NCBI GenBank assembly: GCA_020186115.1
Contig: WSYJ01000036.1
Span: 682,001 to 746,000 of the forward strand
Length of the DNA: 64,000 nt
Source of the DNA: Histomonas meleagridis
Lineage: Eukaryota; Parabasalia; Tritrichomonadida; Dientamoebidae
Direction of reading: 5' to 3'
The notes beneath the pieces were generated by a model. That model had not been told where the DNA came from and did not search any database. It saw only the letters and a list, made by a program, of their open reading frames with translations. How positions within the stretch are numbered: the stretch's first letter is position 1; every line of letters begins with the position of its first letter. Made by a program: the position numbers and the translations under genes. Positions 1 to 8,357 of the stretch are shown here, in pieces.

Positions 1-41
1 GAACAGAATACGCCAGCCCAAAAAATTCTAAAAATCAAAAA

Positions 42-3000
42 ATGAATGATGATCGGAATTCAACTCAGGAGGTAAGAACAGAAAACACAGAAGAAAATCA
101 AAACATGGATTTATGGGCAACGATTTCAGTCGGGACAATTAATCCACAATATCCTGGGCAAAAGAATAATGAAATACGAACAACAAGATATAGGTGGTAT
201 TCTTTTGTACCGATGTCACTTCTTGAGCAATATCGTAATTTCACAAATATCTTTTTTTTAATTGTTTTAGTAATTACTTTTCTTCCTTATACTCCTGTTA
301 GTCCTCTTTTCCAATTAGTTCCAATGCTTGTAGTTTTAGCGGTATCCATGATAAAAGCAGGTGTTGAAGATTTAATGAAACATCAAGAAGATAACGCACG
401 AAATAATACTCCTGTAACAGTATTTCGAGATCAAAAATGGCAACAAATTCGATCCAAAGAAGTACAAGTTGGAGACATAATCAAAATAACTAATGATTCT
501 ATGGTTCCTTCAGATATTCTTTTTATTAGCTCATCCAATGAATCTCATATTTGTTATTATAGTGAATCTGAACTTAATGGAGAAACAACTATTAAAGTAA
601 TGTTGCCACATCCATTTTTAGAAGGTTGTGATGATAAATTAACACAGCTCATCCAAAACCAATATCAAATCGAAGTTAAAGCACCAGACCGAGACCTTAC
701 GAGCTATGACTGTCGCATCAAGTGTAACGATAACTTTTGGCCAATTTCAATACATAACGTTCTCCTTCGCGGCATGTGTACACATTACACCAATGAAATC
801 ATTGGTATCGTAATACGGACAGGGCATGACACGAAAATCATGCAAAATGTTCAACATCCACCATCAAAACTTACGAAATTTGATCATAACCTGAATCGCA
901 TTTTAATTTTAATATTTTCACTTATGGTAATTTTATGTTTTTTATGTACATTTTTAGGAGTTAAGTTTGATAAAGGCGGCTCATTTAAATTTATTGATAA
1001 TTTATATCCTGGATATGGAAATTCATTTTTACAATATTTTGTTCAATATTTTATATTATTTTCATATATGTTTCCAATTTCTATGACTGTTACAATAGAA
1101 ATCATTCGAACTTATAATAAAGTTTTAATATCATATGATCCATTATTAAGAGACAAAGAATACGGAAAAGGATTTTCTAATAATTCAAATGTTATATGTC
1201 AATTAGGTTTAATTGATTATATATTAAGTGATAAAACTGGAACACTTACTGAGAACAAAATGAAATTAGAGAAATTAGCAATAGGAAACATTAAATTCGA
1301 TGCAAATAAATTTATTGAACAAGTTTCACTTGATAAAAACTTATTTGAGACATCATTACCAATGTTATTATCATTTGCATTATGTAATAATGTAATTGTT
1401 CATAATAATAATGATGACGGGACTATAAAATATGATTCTGATTCACCTGATGAAGCAGCGTTTGTATCATTTGCAGCTAAATGTGGCGTAAAGTTAATAT
1501 TTCGTAGTCAAACATCAATTGAAGTTGAAATTCTTAACGAAAGAAAAGAATATAAAATTTTAGCAATGTTAAAATTTACTTCTGAACGTAAAAGGATGTC
1601 AATTCTTTTACAACATGAAAATGAGCCCGTAATATTATATACGAAAGGTGCAGATACTGTTCTAAGTCAAATGATTAGTAATTATGCCGAAAATGATATT
1701 TCGAATGAATTTGCAAATTTAGGTTTACGGACATTAATGTTTTGTACACGTAAAATTGAGAATGAAGAACTTGATGAATTCATTGACGCATTTCATTTTG
1801 CTGAATCATCATTAATTAATCGAGAAGAACAAATCGAAAATTGTATAACACAAATCGAAAAGAATATGAAATATATCGGAATTACTGGAATTGAAGATTG
1901 TTTACAAGATAAAGTGCCTGAAACAATACAATGGTTAAAAGACGCCGGACTTAAAATCTTTGTAATCACTGGCGATAAATTAGAAACAGCTGTTGCAATC
2001 GGTAAAACGTCGAAAATAATTTCAACTAATTCCAATATTATCATTATAAATTCATCCGAAATTTCGACAATTAAACGAATCCTTGAAGAAAATCATGAAA
2101 ATTTAGGAAACTTTTCAAACGTTTCATTAATAATTCAATCAAATAGTTTCGAAGTGATAATGAATAATAATTATTTCGACGAGTTTTGGTCATATGTATC
2201 TGAATGTGATTCGATAATATTTGCACGTGTTTCACCTTATATCAAAGGTAAAATTGCCGAATTAATATGTGAAACAGGAGTTTCTACATTAGCTATAGGA
2301 GATGGAGCTAATGATATCGGAATGTTACAAAAGGCAAACATAGGAGTAGGCGTAAGAGGTAATGAAGGTTCACAAGCTACAACTTCATCCGATTTTGTTA
2401 TCTCACGTTTCAAACATTTACCACGTATATTAACTATTTATGGACATTGGACTTATCGAAGGTTTGGAATTGTATCTGTTTTAATGATATACAAAAACAT
2501 TGTTTTCATATCGGGCCAAATTTGGTTCGCTTTTAATACACTTTGGTCACCGACTGCACTTTATAATGATTTTTTAATGAGTATGTTTAACTTATTGTTC
2601 ACCGTTTTACCACCTTTTATCTTCGGATTTTGGGAACAAGATTTACCTCAAGATGTGATGTTTAAATACCCGCAATTGTATAAATGTGAGTTTAACCCAA
2701 TGAAAATGATTAATGTAATTGGTTACGTGATTTTGGGTTATTATCATAGTTTATGTTGTTATTTCGGCGTGAAATTTTTGATGCCAAATTTCTCTTTGAT
2801 AGAATTCGGTACTATTTCTTATTTGGCAACTGTGTATGTTGTGGTGTTTCAGGTTATGATTTGGTTACATATGCATAATGTGATGACAACGATTTTCTTT
2901 GCAATTAATATAGTGTTGGCACCTATAATTATTGTGATTTATGCTTATGGGTTTGATCCCAATTTATGGTTAGGTATAGAAGGTGCTTGGACAAAAATAA

Positions 3001-3155
3001 ATATATGGATTGGTTGGATAATGGTTTTGTTCGTCGCATTGTTCCCCGCTTATTTGTTGACGTATTTAAAGGCGTTCTTTAGACCTTCAAATGCTAGATT
3101 ACATATGGAAAAAATTGTTCATGACCCAATTGGAATGGAATCATCCGAAGAGTGA
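42..3155 (+). CDS. P4-type ATPase (phospholipid flippase)
   Basis: A 1037-residue protein of P4-ATPase size. P4-ATPases flip phospholipids to the cytosolic leaflet of plasma, Golgi and endosomal membranes. The phosphorylation motif DKTGTLTENK is visible with Asp near residue 397, and the hinge motif GDGANDIGM near 753-761. Two N-terminal hydrophobic segments lie near residues 65-105, a pair near 285-345, and about six after residue 820, the usual P4 layout. The N-terminal YRWYSFVPMSLLEQYRNFTNIFF stretch region (residues ~50-72) is the typical flippase entry. The actuator loop reads NGETTIK instead of the usual DGETNLK; the key Glu is kept. An in-frame Met at nucleotide 105 is an alternative start. 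A CDC50 partner is expected for the family but is not seen here. Confidence 0.93.
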   Translation: MNDDRNSTQEVRTENTEENQNMDLWATISVGTINPQYPGQKNNEIRTTRYRWYSFVPMSLLEQYRNFTNIFFLIVLVITFLPYTPVSPLFQLVPMLVVLAVSMIKAGVEDLMKHQEDNARNNTPVTVFRDQKWQQIRSKEVQVGDIIKITNDSMVPSDILFISSSNESHICYYSESELNGETTIKVMLPHPFLEGCDDKLTQLIQNQYQIEVKAPDRDLTSYDCRIKCNDNFWPISIHNVLLRGMCTHYTNEIIGIVIRTGHDTKIMQNVQHPPSKLTKFDHNLNRILILIFSLMVILCFLCTFLGVKFDKGGSFKFIDNLYPGYGNSFLQYFVQYFILFSYMFPISMTVTIEIIRTYNKVLISYDPLLRDKEYGKGFSNNSNVICQLGLIDYILSDKTGTLTENKMKLEKLAIGNIKFDANKFIEQVSLDKNLFETSLPMLLSFALCNNVIVHNNNDDGTIKYDSDSPDEAAFVSFAAKCGVKLIFRSQTSIEVEILNERKEYKILAMLKFTSERKRMSILLQHENEPVILYTKGADTVLSQMISNYAENDISNEFANLGLRTLMFCTRKIENEELDEFIDAFHFAESSLINREEQIENCITQIEKNMKYIGITGIEDCLQDKVPETIQWLKDAGLKIFVITGDKLETAVAIGKTSKIISTNSNIIIINSSEISTIKRILEENHENLGNFSNVSLIIQSNSFEVIMNNNYFDEFWSYVSECDSIIFARVSPYIKGKIAELICETGVSTLAIGDGANDIGMLQKANIGVGVRGNEGSQATTSSDFVISRFKHLPRILTIYGHWTYRRFGIVSVLMIYKNIVFISGQIWFAFNTLWSPTALYNDFLMSMFNLLFTVLPPFIFGFWEQDLPQDVMFKYPQLYKCEFNPMKMINVIGYVILGYYHSLCCYFGVKFLMPNFSLIEFGTISYLATVYVVVFQVMIWLHMHNVMTTIFFAINIVLAPIIIVIYAYGFDPNLWLGIEGAWTKINIWIGWIMVLFVALFPAYLLTYLKAFFRPSNARLHMEKIVHDPIGMESSEE

Positions 3156-3350
3156 TTGTTAAATAAAAATAGAATATTCGATTTTTAATTAATGTTATAT
3201 TTTCTTTTTATAATAATTTACATATAATTATATTTGTCATTGATATTCATATTTCATAACAACGAAAAAGTACCGTAATAAAACAAGATAAAGTATTAAT
3301 GATGAAAAAGAGAACTATGATGATTTTGTTGTTAGAAAAAATCCTTATGA

Positions 3351-3452
3351 TTAGTTATAAGAATAATATCTCTATTAGCTATAATTATTATTCTTGTTCT
3401 TATTGTAATTTTTGTGACTTTTGCTATAATTACACGAAAAAATCCACGATGA
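3351..3452 (+). pseudogene. Relic of a C-terminal membrane anchor
   Basis: A 33-codon open stretch flanked by stops encodes a run of Ile, Val, Leu and Phe followed by TRKNPR and a stop, like the last membrane span and basic tail of a type I surface protein. No upstream ectodomain remains. The same piece is mirrored in the right arm near 23376-23478, and two more degenerate versions lie at 23800-23940. Interpretation as a surface-protein remnant is inference. Confidence 0.35.
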
Positions 3453-3672
3453 AAATGAAGCACAAGAAATAAATAATTATGATGAGAAAAGACTTTGCAT
3501 AATTGGGAAGACATAAATGCAAATGTTTTAAAGAGAAAATGTTTACTGCAAATATTTGAATTTTTGTTTAATAAATAAAAACAATATTAAATTAATTGGT
3601 TTGCAATTTAGAAATACAAATTATTCACGTCAATCTATTGCCGCTCAGATTATTGTTTACTTGAATAAACAG

Positions 3673-4266
3673 TTATTTCTTCTTTCTTTTGATGCTTTCG
3701 AAGTATGATTCAATGATAAAATCTCTGATTTCTTGCATCTGTGTAGTGACAATTGAAAACGAACGAGCTGATATAGCTTCACTCTTCTGCATCGCTGCTT
3801 CAATATCAAGATGATTCGGTGGTATCTGATTTGGCAGTTTCTCGTCTGACCGAAGACCAGCAAGAACACATGGAGACTGAGGACAAGCTAATTTAATATA
3901 CGGAACAAATCTATCAATAGTAGAGTTTAAGGAGTTAATATCGTTAGCTGCATAACAGATCATTACTAAAGATTTTGCCCAATACTGTAATTCAGTAATT
4001 GGTCTTGAACACAGACGAGGATCATATGTGTCCCAGAATCCAACGCAAAGACGATTGTTGTTTATCGAGTGTTGCCATATAGAGCCATAGCCATCAACAA
4101 TGGTTTCAACATTACTATACGGTATTGTTTGTTTGATGTTTCCTGCTAGATTTAATATGCTAGTTTTTCCTATTCCTTTTTTGCCTATAACAAGCAAGTT
4201 ACAATGTTCTATTTTGTTATTCATTTGGGAAAAGTGACATATACTCAAATTTTCTATCGTTTCCAT
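3673..4266 (-). CDS. Rho/Rac-like small GTPase, left copy
   Basis: A 197-residue GTPase-fold protein. P-loop GKKGIGKTS is at residues 28-36; a switch-II-like WDTYDP at 78-83 stands where WDTAGQ is normal; GLRSDEK at 137-143 sits where Rho proteins have the G4 motif (xKxD). The catalytic Gln of DTAGQ is therefore missing, as in several GTPase-deficient Rho relatives, so hydrolysis may be weak. The tail is RKKK with no CaaX cysteine, so it is not prenylated in the standard way. The right-arm copy (22560-23153) differs by one residue (Gly59 here, Ser there). It sits at the outer end of the inverted arm. Confidence 0.75.
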   Translation of the reverse strand: METIENLSICHFSQMNNKIEHCNLLVIGKKGIGKTSILNLAGNIKQTIPYSNVETIVDGYGSIWQHSINNNRLCVGFWDTYDPRLCSRPITELQYWAKSLVMICYAANDINSLNSTIDRFVPYIKLACPQSPCVLAGLRSDEKLPNQIPPNHLDIEAAMQKSEAISARSFSIVTTQMQEIRDFIIESYFESIKRKKK

Positions 4267-4435
4267 TTTTTCTTGAAAGAACGATCACTCGGTATAAATA
4301 AAGTTATGAAAACCAAATATTGAATAATTTACATTATGATAGTGAAATGATTGAATGATGTTCACCAAGCATAATTTCTCTAAGCAATCATTATTTATAA
4401 TGTTAGAAGAACAAAAGGTTTAAAGTGTAACTAAT

Positions 4436-4795
4436 ATGGAAGAAGCAATCCGTTATCATCTTGTAAAGGGATTCAAGAATTGGAATGATGGATATAATAG
4501 GTGGTTATAGTGGTGTAATGCGCATTACAATGTCTATGGTCACCGCTTATTATTGCAACAATATAAATATATGATGTGCCAACTTTTCCAACATTACATC
4601 ATGGAACTTGGAGCATTTGATAATATGATTATTAAAGATGATTGGACAGCTATTTGCTACAGTGTTAAAGTCAATAATCTTGATACGAAGGAAGAAATAT
4701 TGCAACACACTATGAAATTTGTTGACTTTAAACAGAATCCAAATCCCATAGGTGTGCGCGTTGTTGAAGGTTGGGCTCTTTCAGCTAAACATTAA
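4436..4795 (+). pseudogene. NTF2/SnoaL-like small protein with in-frame TAG, left copy
   Basis: A 120-codon frame starts MEEAIRYHLVKGF and ends EGWALSAKH, interrupted by TAG at 4508-4510 (codon 25). The downstream part alone gives an 80-residue frame from 4553. The aromatic-rich pattern (WNDGYNRWL, YNVYGHR, LGAFDNM, DDWTAICYSV, VVEGWAL) fits the NTF2-like/SnoaL-like fold common in bacteria, so an old transfer from bacteria is possible but untested. The right arm (22031-22390) carries the same TAG, so the stop predates or was copied with the duplication. Either a short C-terminal product, readthrough, or a dead gene. Confidence 0.55.
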
Positions 4796-5056
4796 ATAAA
4801 ACACTTTAAATCAAAGATGATTTTATTTTTATTATATTATTATAATATTTGTAACAATTTATTCAAATCTTAAATGATTTTCATGGATAAATAAAGATAA
4901 ACTACAATGAAGAAAAGTTTTTTTTTTTATTATTATTCATTTTGTTGTTAAAATCCAAATATTAACGAATAATGTCAATAAACATTAAAATAAATTAATA
5001 TTATTATTTATTATATATTTCGAACAGTTTTATTCTATTTTATCACATAAATATCG

Positions 5057-6085
5057 TTAATCTTTAATTTCATCTCGAATTGGATCAAAGAATGGATGCT
5101 GCAACGCTTCTGATGCTGTAATCCGTTCTTCATGATCAATCGTTAATAATCGCTTTAGTAATGAGACTGCGTCTTGATCCATTTTATGTTGTTTGATCGA
5201 ATTAATCGCTTTCTGCCAGCCCGGGCCGCGATTCGGCGGCAATGACGCTGAAACTGTTTGCGGCATGTTGAGGCCGTACTTGTCGACATATTGCAACAGC
5301 GATGTCGTGCCGCAAAGTGTCGCAACTTGAATGATCATTTCATCAATGTTCAAAAAAAAAAAAAATGGATATTTAATAAGCATTTCGGCTAAGACACACC
5401 CAACGCCCCAGACGTCAATACCATAATCATAATATTGATAATTAAGTAATAATTCAGGCGCTTTATATCGTAACGTAGAAACTCGAACTGTATATGCATG
5501 CCCTGGAAAATATAAATCTGCAAGACCCCAATCAATTAATTCTAATTGTTGATGATCACTCGAAATTAATAAATTACCTGGTTTGACATCACGATGCATA
5601 ATGCCTTTTTGTGCACATGAATCTAATGAAATAAGTAAACGATATATTAAAATTCGAATTTCTTCAAGTTTAAGTTTAGGATACAAAGAGCGTGGATTTT
5701 CACTTTTAACATAATCAGTAATAAGAGAAATAGTAGATGTTAATGGATCTCGAACAACTGATATTAAATGAACACAATTAGGAAGTGTAGAAACTTGTTT
5801 GAGTAACCAAATTTCGCGTTGAATTTTAACAAAAGGTACATTTTTAAGTGTTTTAATAGCACATAATCGTCCTCCATCATATCGACCTACAAATACTAAT
5901 GAATATTTACCACTACCTATGGGTCCAATAACTTCAAAACGTTCAATGTTATCATACTCAATTTGATAACTACCAAAAAAATCTTCATCTGGTGATTTGT
6001 CTGAATTCGCATTTTTATAAATTTTTGATGTCGAAATAATTCGATAAATTGGTGTTTGAAGTTTTGTTTGTCTTGTCTTGTTCAT
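5057..6085 (-). CDS. Casein kinase 2 alpha-like protein kinase, left copy
   Basis: A 342-residue Ser/Thr kinase. Glycine loop at 54-60, catalytic Lys78 (AIK), HRDVKPGN from 164, and DWG at 185-187 in place of DFG, the hallmark of CK2 alpha, then APE at 209-211. The start is MNKTRQTK, matching the right copy; a longer frame from 6319 only reads through the intergenic DNA and is not conserved in the right arm. At residues 241-246 this copy reads FFFFLN whereas the right copy reads FFEGRN, like known CK2: the bases GAAGGGCG are replaced by eight Ts without changing length. Upstream, GGGGTGCCCC lies at 6108-6117. Acts with a CK2 beta subunit in the family; none is seen here. Confidence 0.88.
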   Translation of the reverse strand: MNKTRQTKLQTPIYRIISTSKIYKNANSDKSPDEDFFGSYQIEYDNIERFEVIGPIGSGKYSLVFVGRYDGGRLCAIKTLKNVPFVKIQREIWLLKQVSTLPNCVHLISVVRDPLTSTISLITDYVKSENPRSLYPKLKLEEIRILIYRLLISLDSCAQKGIMHRDVKPGNLLISSDHQQLELIDWGLADLYFPGHAYTVRVSTLRYKAPELLLNYQYYDYGIDVWGVGCVLAEMLIKYPFFFFLNIDEMIIQVATLCGTTSLLQYVDKYGLNMPQTVSASLPPNRGPGWQKAINSIKQHKMDQDAVSLLKRLLTIDHEERITASEALQHPFFDPIRDEIKD

Positions 6086-6315
6086 TGAAGGAGACGTTAA
6101 AGTACACGGGGTGCCCCAAAAACCGAAAACTTGAAATTTAAAAAAAAAAATTAAAAAATATTTTATTACGAAAGGTTGAGAATCATTGGTATCATAAATA
6201 TTTATTAAAACTGCTTTATTATCGATATGAATTAAAATCAGGAACAAATCCTTTTCAACAATTCGCATTGTGATTGCGAGCATGCTTTGAATCTTAAAAG
6301 GGATTAACAAAGTTT
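6086..6315 (-). other. Spacer with small unconserved frame
   Basis: Between the kinase and the glutamate-rich gene lies a frame beginning MKTLLIPFKIQS whose ATG overlaps the upstream stop as ATGA. It reads into the kinase in this arm but stops after 74 codons in the other (20507-20731). Length runs of A and T differ between arms. It may be the eroded tail of the glutamate-rich gene; no family is recognised. Confidence 0.3.
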
Positions 6316-6756
6316 TCATCTTTTGCTTTTTGGGAAATTTTGAAGTGATACTTTCACAGTAGTTGTCTTTGGTTTGACAACTGTTGGTCTTGATCTTAAC
6401 ATTTTTGTTTGCGCTTTGCGTTGTGTTGTCATTTGATTTCGTTCGTTTCCTTCGTGTTTTTGCTTTGGTGAATATTTGGTTTGTTGATTTTCTTCTTCTT
6501 CTGTCTCTTCTTCAATTTCTTCTTCTTCCTCTTCTTCTGACTCTTCTTCTGAATATTCTTCTGCTTCAAAAGCATTAAAACTTTCTGCTTCTTCAAGTTC
6601 ATTTGCTGATATTGGCACATCATCATCTGGTTGACCAATTTGTAATTCAACATATTTCTTAATTTCTTTAACAAGTTCATTCCTTGGATAACGTTCTAAA
6701 ATAATATTACATAAAATTATCGCTTTAGAATAATCCTTTTCTTCTAATGTTTTCAT
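6316..6756 (-). CDS. Glutamate-rich small protein (ERICH2-like), left copy
   Basis: A 146-residue protein. Residues 1-40 (MKTLEEKDYSKAIILC..., ILERYPRN) look like a single TPR-like helical hairpin; 50-90 is almost pure Glu; 90-146 is basic (KQKHEGNERNQ, TTQRKAQTK). This hairpin plus acidic block resembles glutamate-rich protein 2 of animals and other ciliated eukaryotes, a weak match by eye only. The right copy (20070-20510) differs in FNAFEAEE versus YNAFGSEE and in the last residue (Arg versus Ile). Confidence 0.6.
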   Translation of the reverse strand: MKTLEEKDYSKAIILCNIILERYPRNELVKEIKKYVELQIGQPDDDVPISANELEEAESFNAFEAEEYSEEESEEEEEEEIEEETEEEENQQTKYSPKQKHEGNERNQMTTQRKAQTKMLRSRPTVVKPKTTTVKVSLQNFPKSKR

Positions 6757-7023
6757 TAACTATGATTAGAATAAAATAATACGATTTGAAGTGCTTGTGG
6801 TGATTCTTTTGAACTTCCATTCATTGAACATTTTTTGACTGTTGTGTGAAATTTTGTTAAACGATACAATCAAAATTAAACGGTTTCAATATTTATCATC
6901 ATTATTATTATTTTAATATTTCTAATTTCGTTGATATTTTTCATGAATGTTTTATATAATATTTATTGAAAAATATATTAATAAAGAGTAAATAAATTTT
7001 CTTTTATTTCAAAAATGTTGTTT

Positions 7024-7725
7024 TCATTCTTCTGTTGGACATATTGAATCATATATATGACATGAAACTTCTCCATTACTTATTTTTGATATTTGATAAT
7101 TAAATTCATCAAATTCCACTGGAGATATAGAAATATGAACAATTACATTTTCTGGATTATATTCTTGATGAAGAACATTCCCCATATTATAGCACACATT
7201 AATAATTTTACCTAACCATTTATTCGGTATAACAATTATACACTCTATTTGATGTTCAGAAAGACGAATGATTGTTGTTAACTTTGGAAGAAGTGATCGA
7301 ACAATTCTTTCTGCACTTTTATCAATATCATATTTTGCTTTTATCTCTTGAAGTGCACTTTCAATACGAGATACAGGATGTGGCTTTTTCGTTGTTGGCT
7401 CAATAAAGTTTTGATGAATAAAATTAATAACTTGAAGTTTTTTTGTTTCAATCTTATCTTTTTTTTCTTGTGCTGTTAATCCATATTTTCCTGTCTTCAT
7501 TATTAATTCTAATAATTCTCTCCCATTAATACCAATCTTCTCTAGATCTGTTTTACTTACAATATTGCCCTTTGATGCACTTGTATAAATCTTACCATCA
7601 ATAATTGCATCTTCAAGTGAACATAATCCTTCACGATATTTAGATACCATTCCTGGGATAGCAATTATTTCAACTTTAACACCATTCTTTTGGAAATGAA
7701 CAATTTGATATTGTGTGTGTTGCAT
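7024..7725 (-). CDS. SBDS: SBDS/Sdo1 ribosome maturation protein, left copy
   Basis: A 233-residue protein matching the SBDS family along its length: N-terminal FYSH-like domain (VHFQKNGVKVEIIAIPG, ASKGNIVSKTDLEKIG), central helical domain with PTTKKPHPVSRIESAL (human NPETKRPYT...IERAM), and C-terminal ferredoxin-like domain. SBDS works with the EFL1 GTPase to remove eIF6 from 60S subunits. This copy differs from the right one (19102-19803) at about seven residues, among them PVEF here versus PGKF there; the PG form is closer to human SBDS, so this copy appears to be the more changed. Confidence 0.9.
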   Translation of the reverse strand: MQHTQYQIVHFQKNGVKVEIIAIPGMVSKYREGLCSLEDAIIDGKIYTSASKGNIVSKTDLEKIGINGRELLELIMKTGKYGLTAQEKKDKIETKKLQVINFIHQNFIEPTTKKPHPVSRIESALQEIKAKYDIDKSAERIVRSLLPKLTTIIRLSEHQIECIIVIPNKWLGKIINVCYNMGNVLHQEYNPENVIVHISISPVEFDEFNYQISKISNGEVSCHIYDSICPTEE

Positions 7726-8357
7726 TAATAGTAATTTAAATTTAAATTTAGATTTAGTTCTTATTTAAATTCTGTTTTTATATATACTTTTATATAATTT
7801 ATCCATCTTTTTTTACGATTTAGCTATAATCTTTTTTGAATTCATGTTTTATCACTTTTGACGTATTTTTAAATATTAAATATTATATTTGATATTGTTC
7901 TTGTTAGTTGATAAAATGTTTCTCAAATAAAAAAAAAATTATAATAAACTAAGATTTATTTCTATCTTATAAAAATTGTATAATGCAATCAACAATATGC
8001 AATTATATCCAATAAATATTGTAAAAAAGTTTAAAGAAACAATTTGCTTTTTTATAGTTATAAATTTTTTTTAATTTATCCATAATATAATAATTTGAAG
8101 CAATTGTTTTTATATATAATTTTTGATATCAACATGAAACATAATCAGGCGAAATGAAAGTGTTGGATCAATCATCCTTTGTATTTTGAATGTTTGATGA
8201 AACAAGAAAAATAGATAAATCTGTTGGCGAATTACAGTTTTTGCAGAAATTCACAAAATCAGTTAATGAAATCTTAAGATCAAATTGCAATTTGATTTTT
8301 TTTTCTGTAAAAAGTTATATTTAAAAAAAAATAATTAAATTTATATCATAATTTTTA
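7726..8357. other. AT-rich spacer across inner end of left arm
   Basis: No complete gene. At 8190-8297 a frame starting MFDETRKIDKSVG is cut at the arm boundary; in the right arm the same start continues to an 89-residue frame (18383-18652). The inner breakpoint therefore falls inside this reading frame. Confidence 0.6.

Larger units (their letters stand above)
3264..8298. repeat. Left arm of ~5 kb inverted duplication
   Basis: Read in reverse complement this segment matches 18545-23563 almost base for base: same five genes, order and intergenic DNA. Outer homology ends near the TTACGGT stretch (left ~3264, right ~23563). Inner homology ends at CAAATTGCAATTT (left ~8298, right ~18545). The arms flank a 10.2 kb unique centre. 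Differences are scattered, with most amino-acid changes in SBDS. Confidence 0.93.

Noticed and set aside
6086-6319. N-terminal extension of the left CK2 alpha kinase
   Set aside because: Open only in the left arm; the right arm has a stop there, and the text is hydrophobic and A/T-run dependent.
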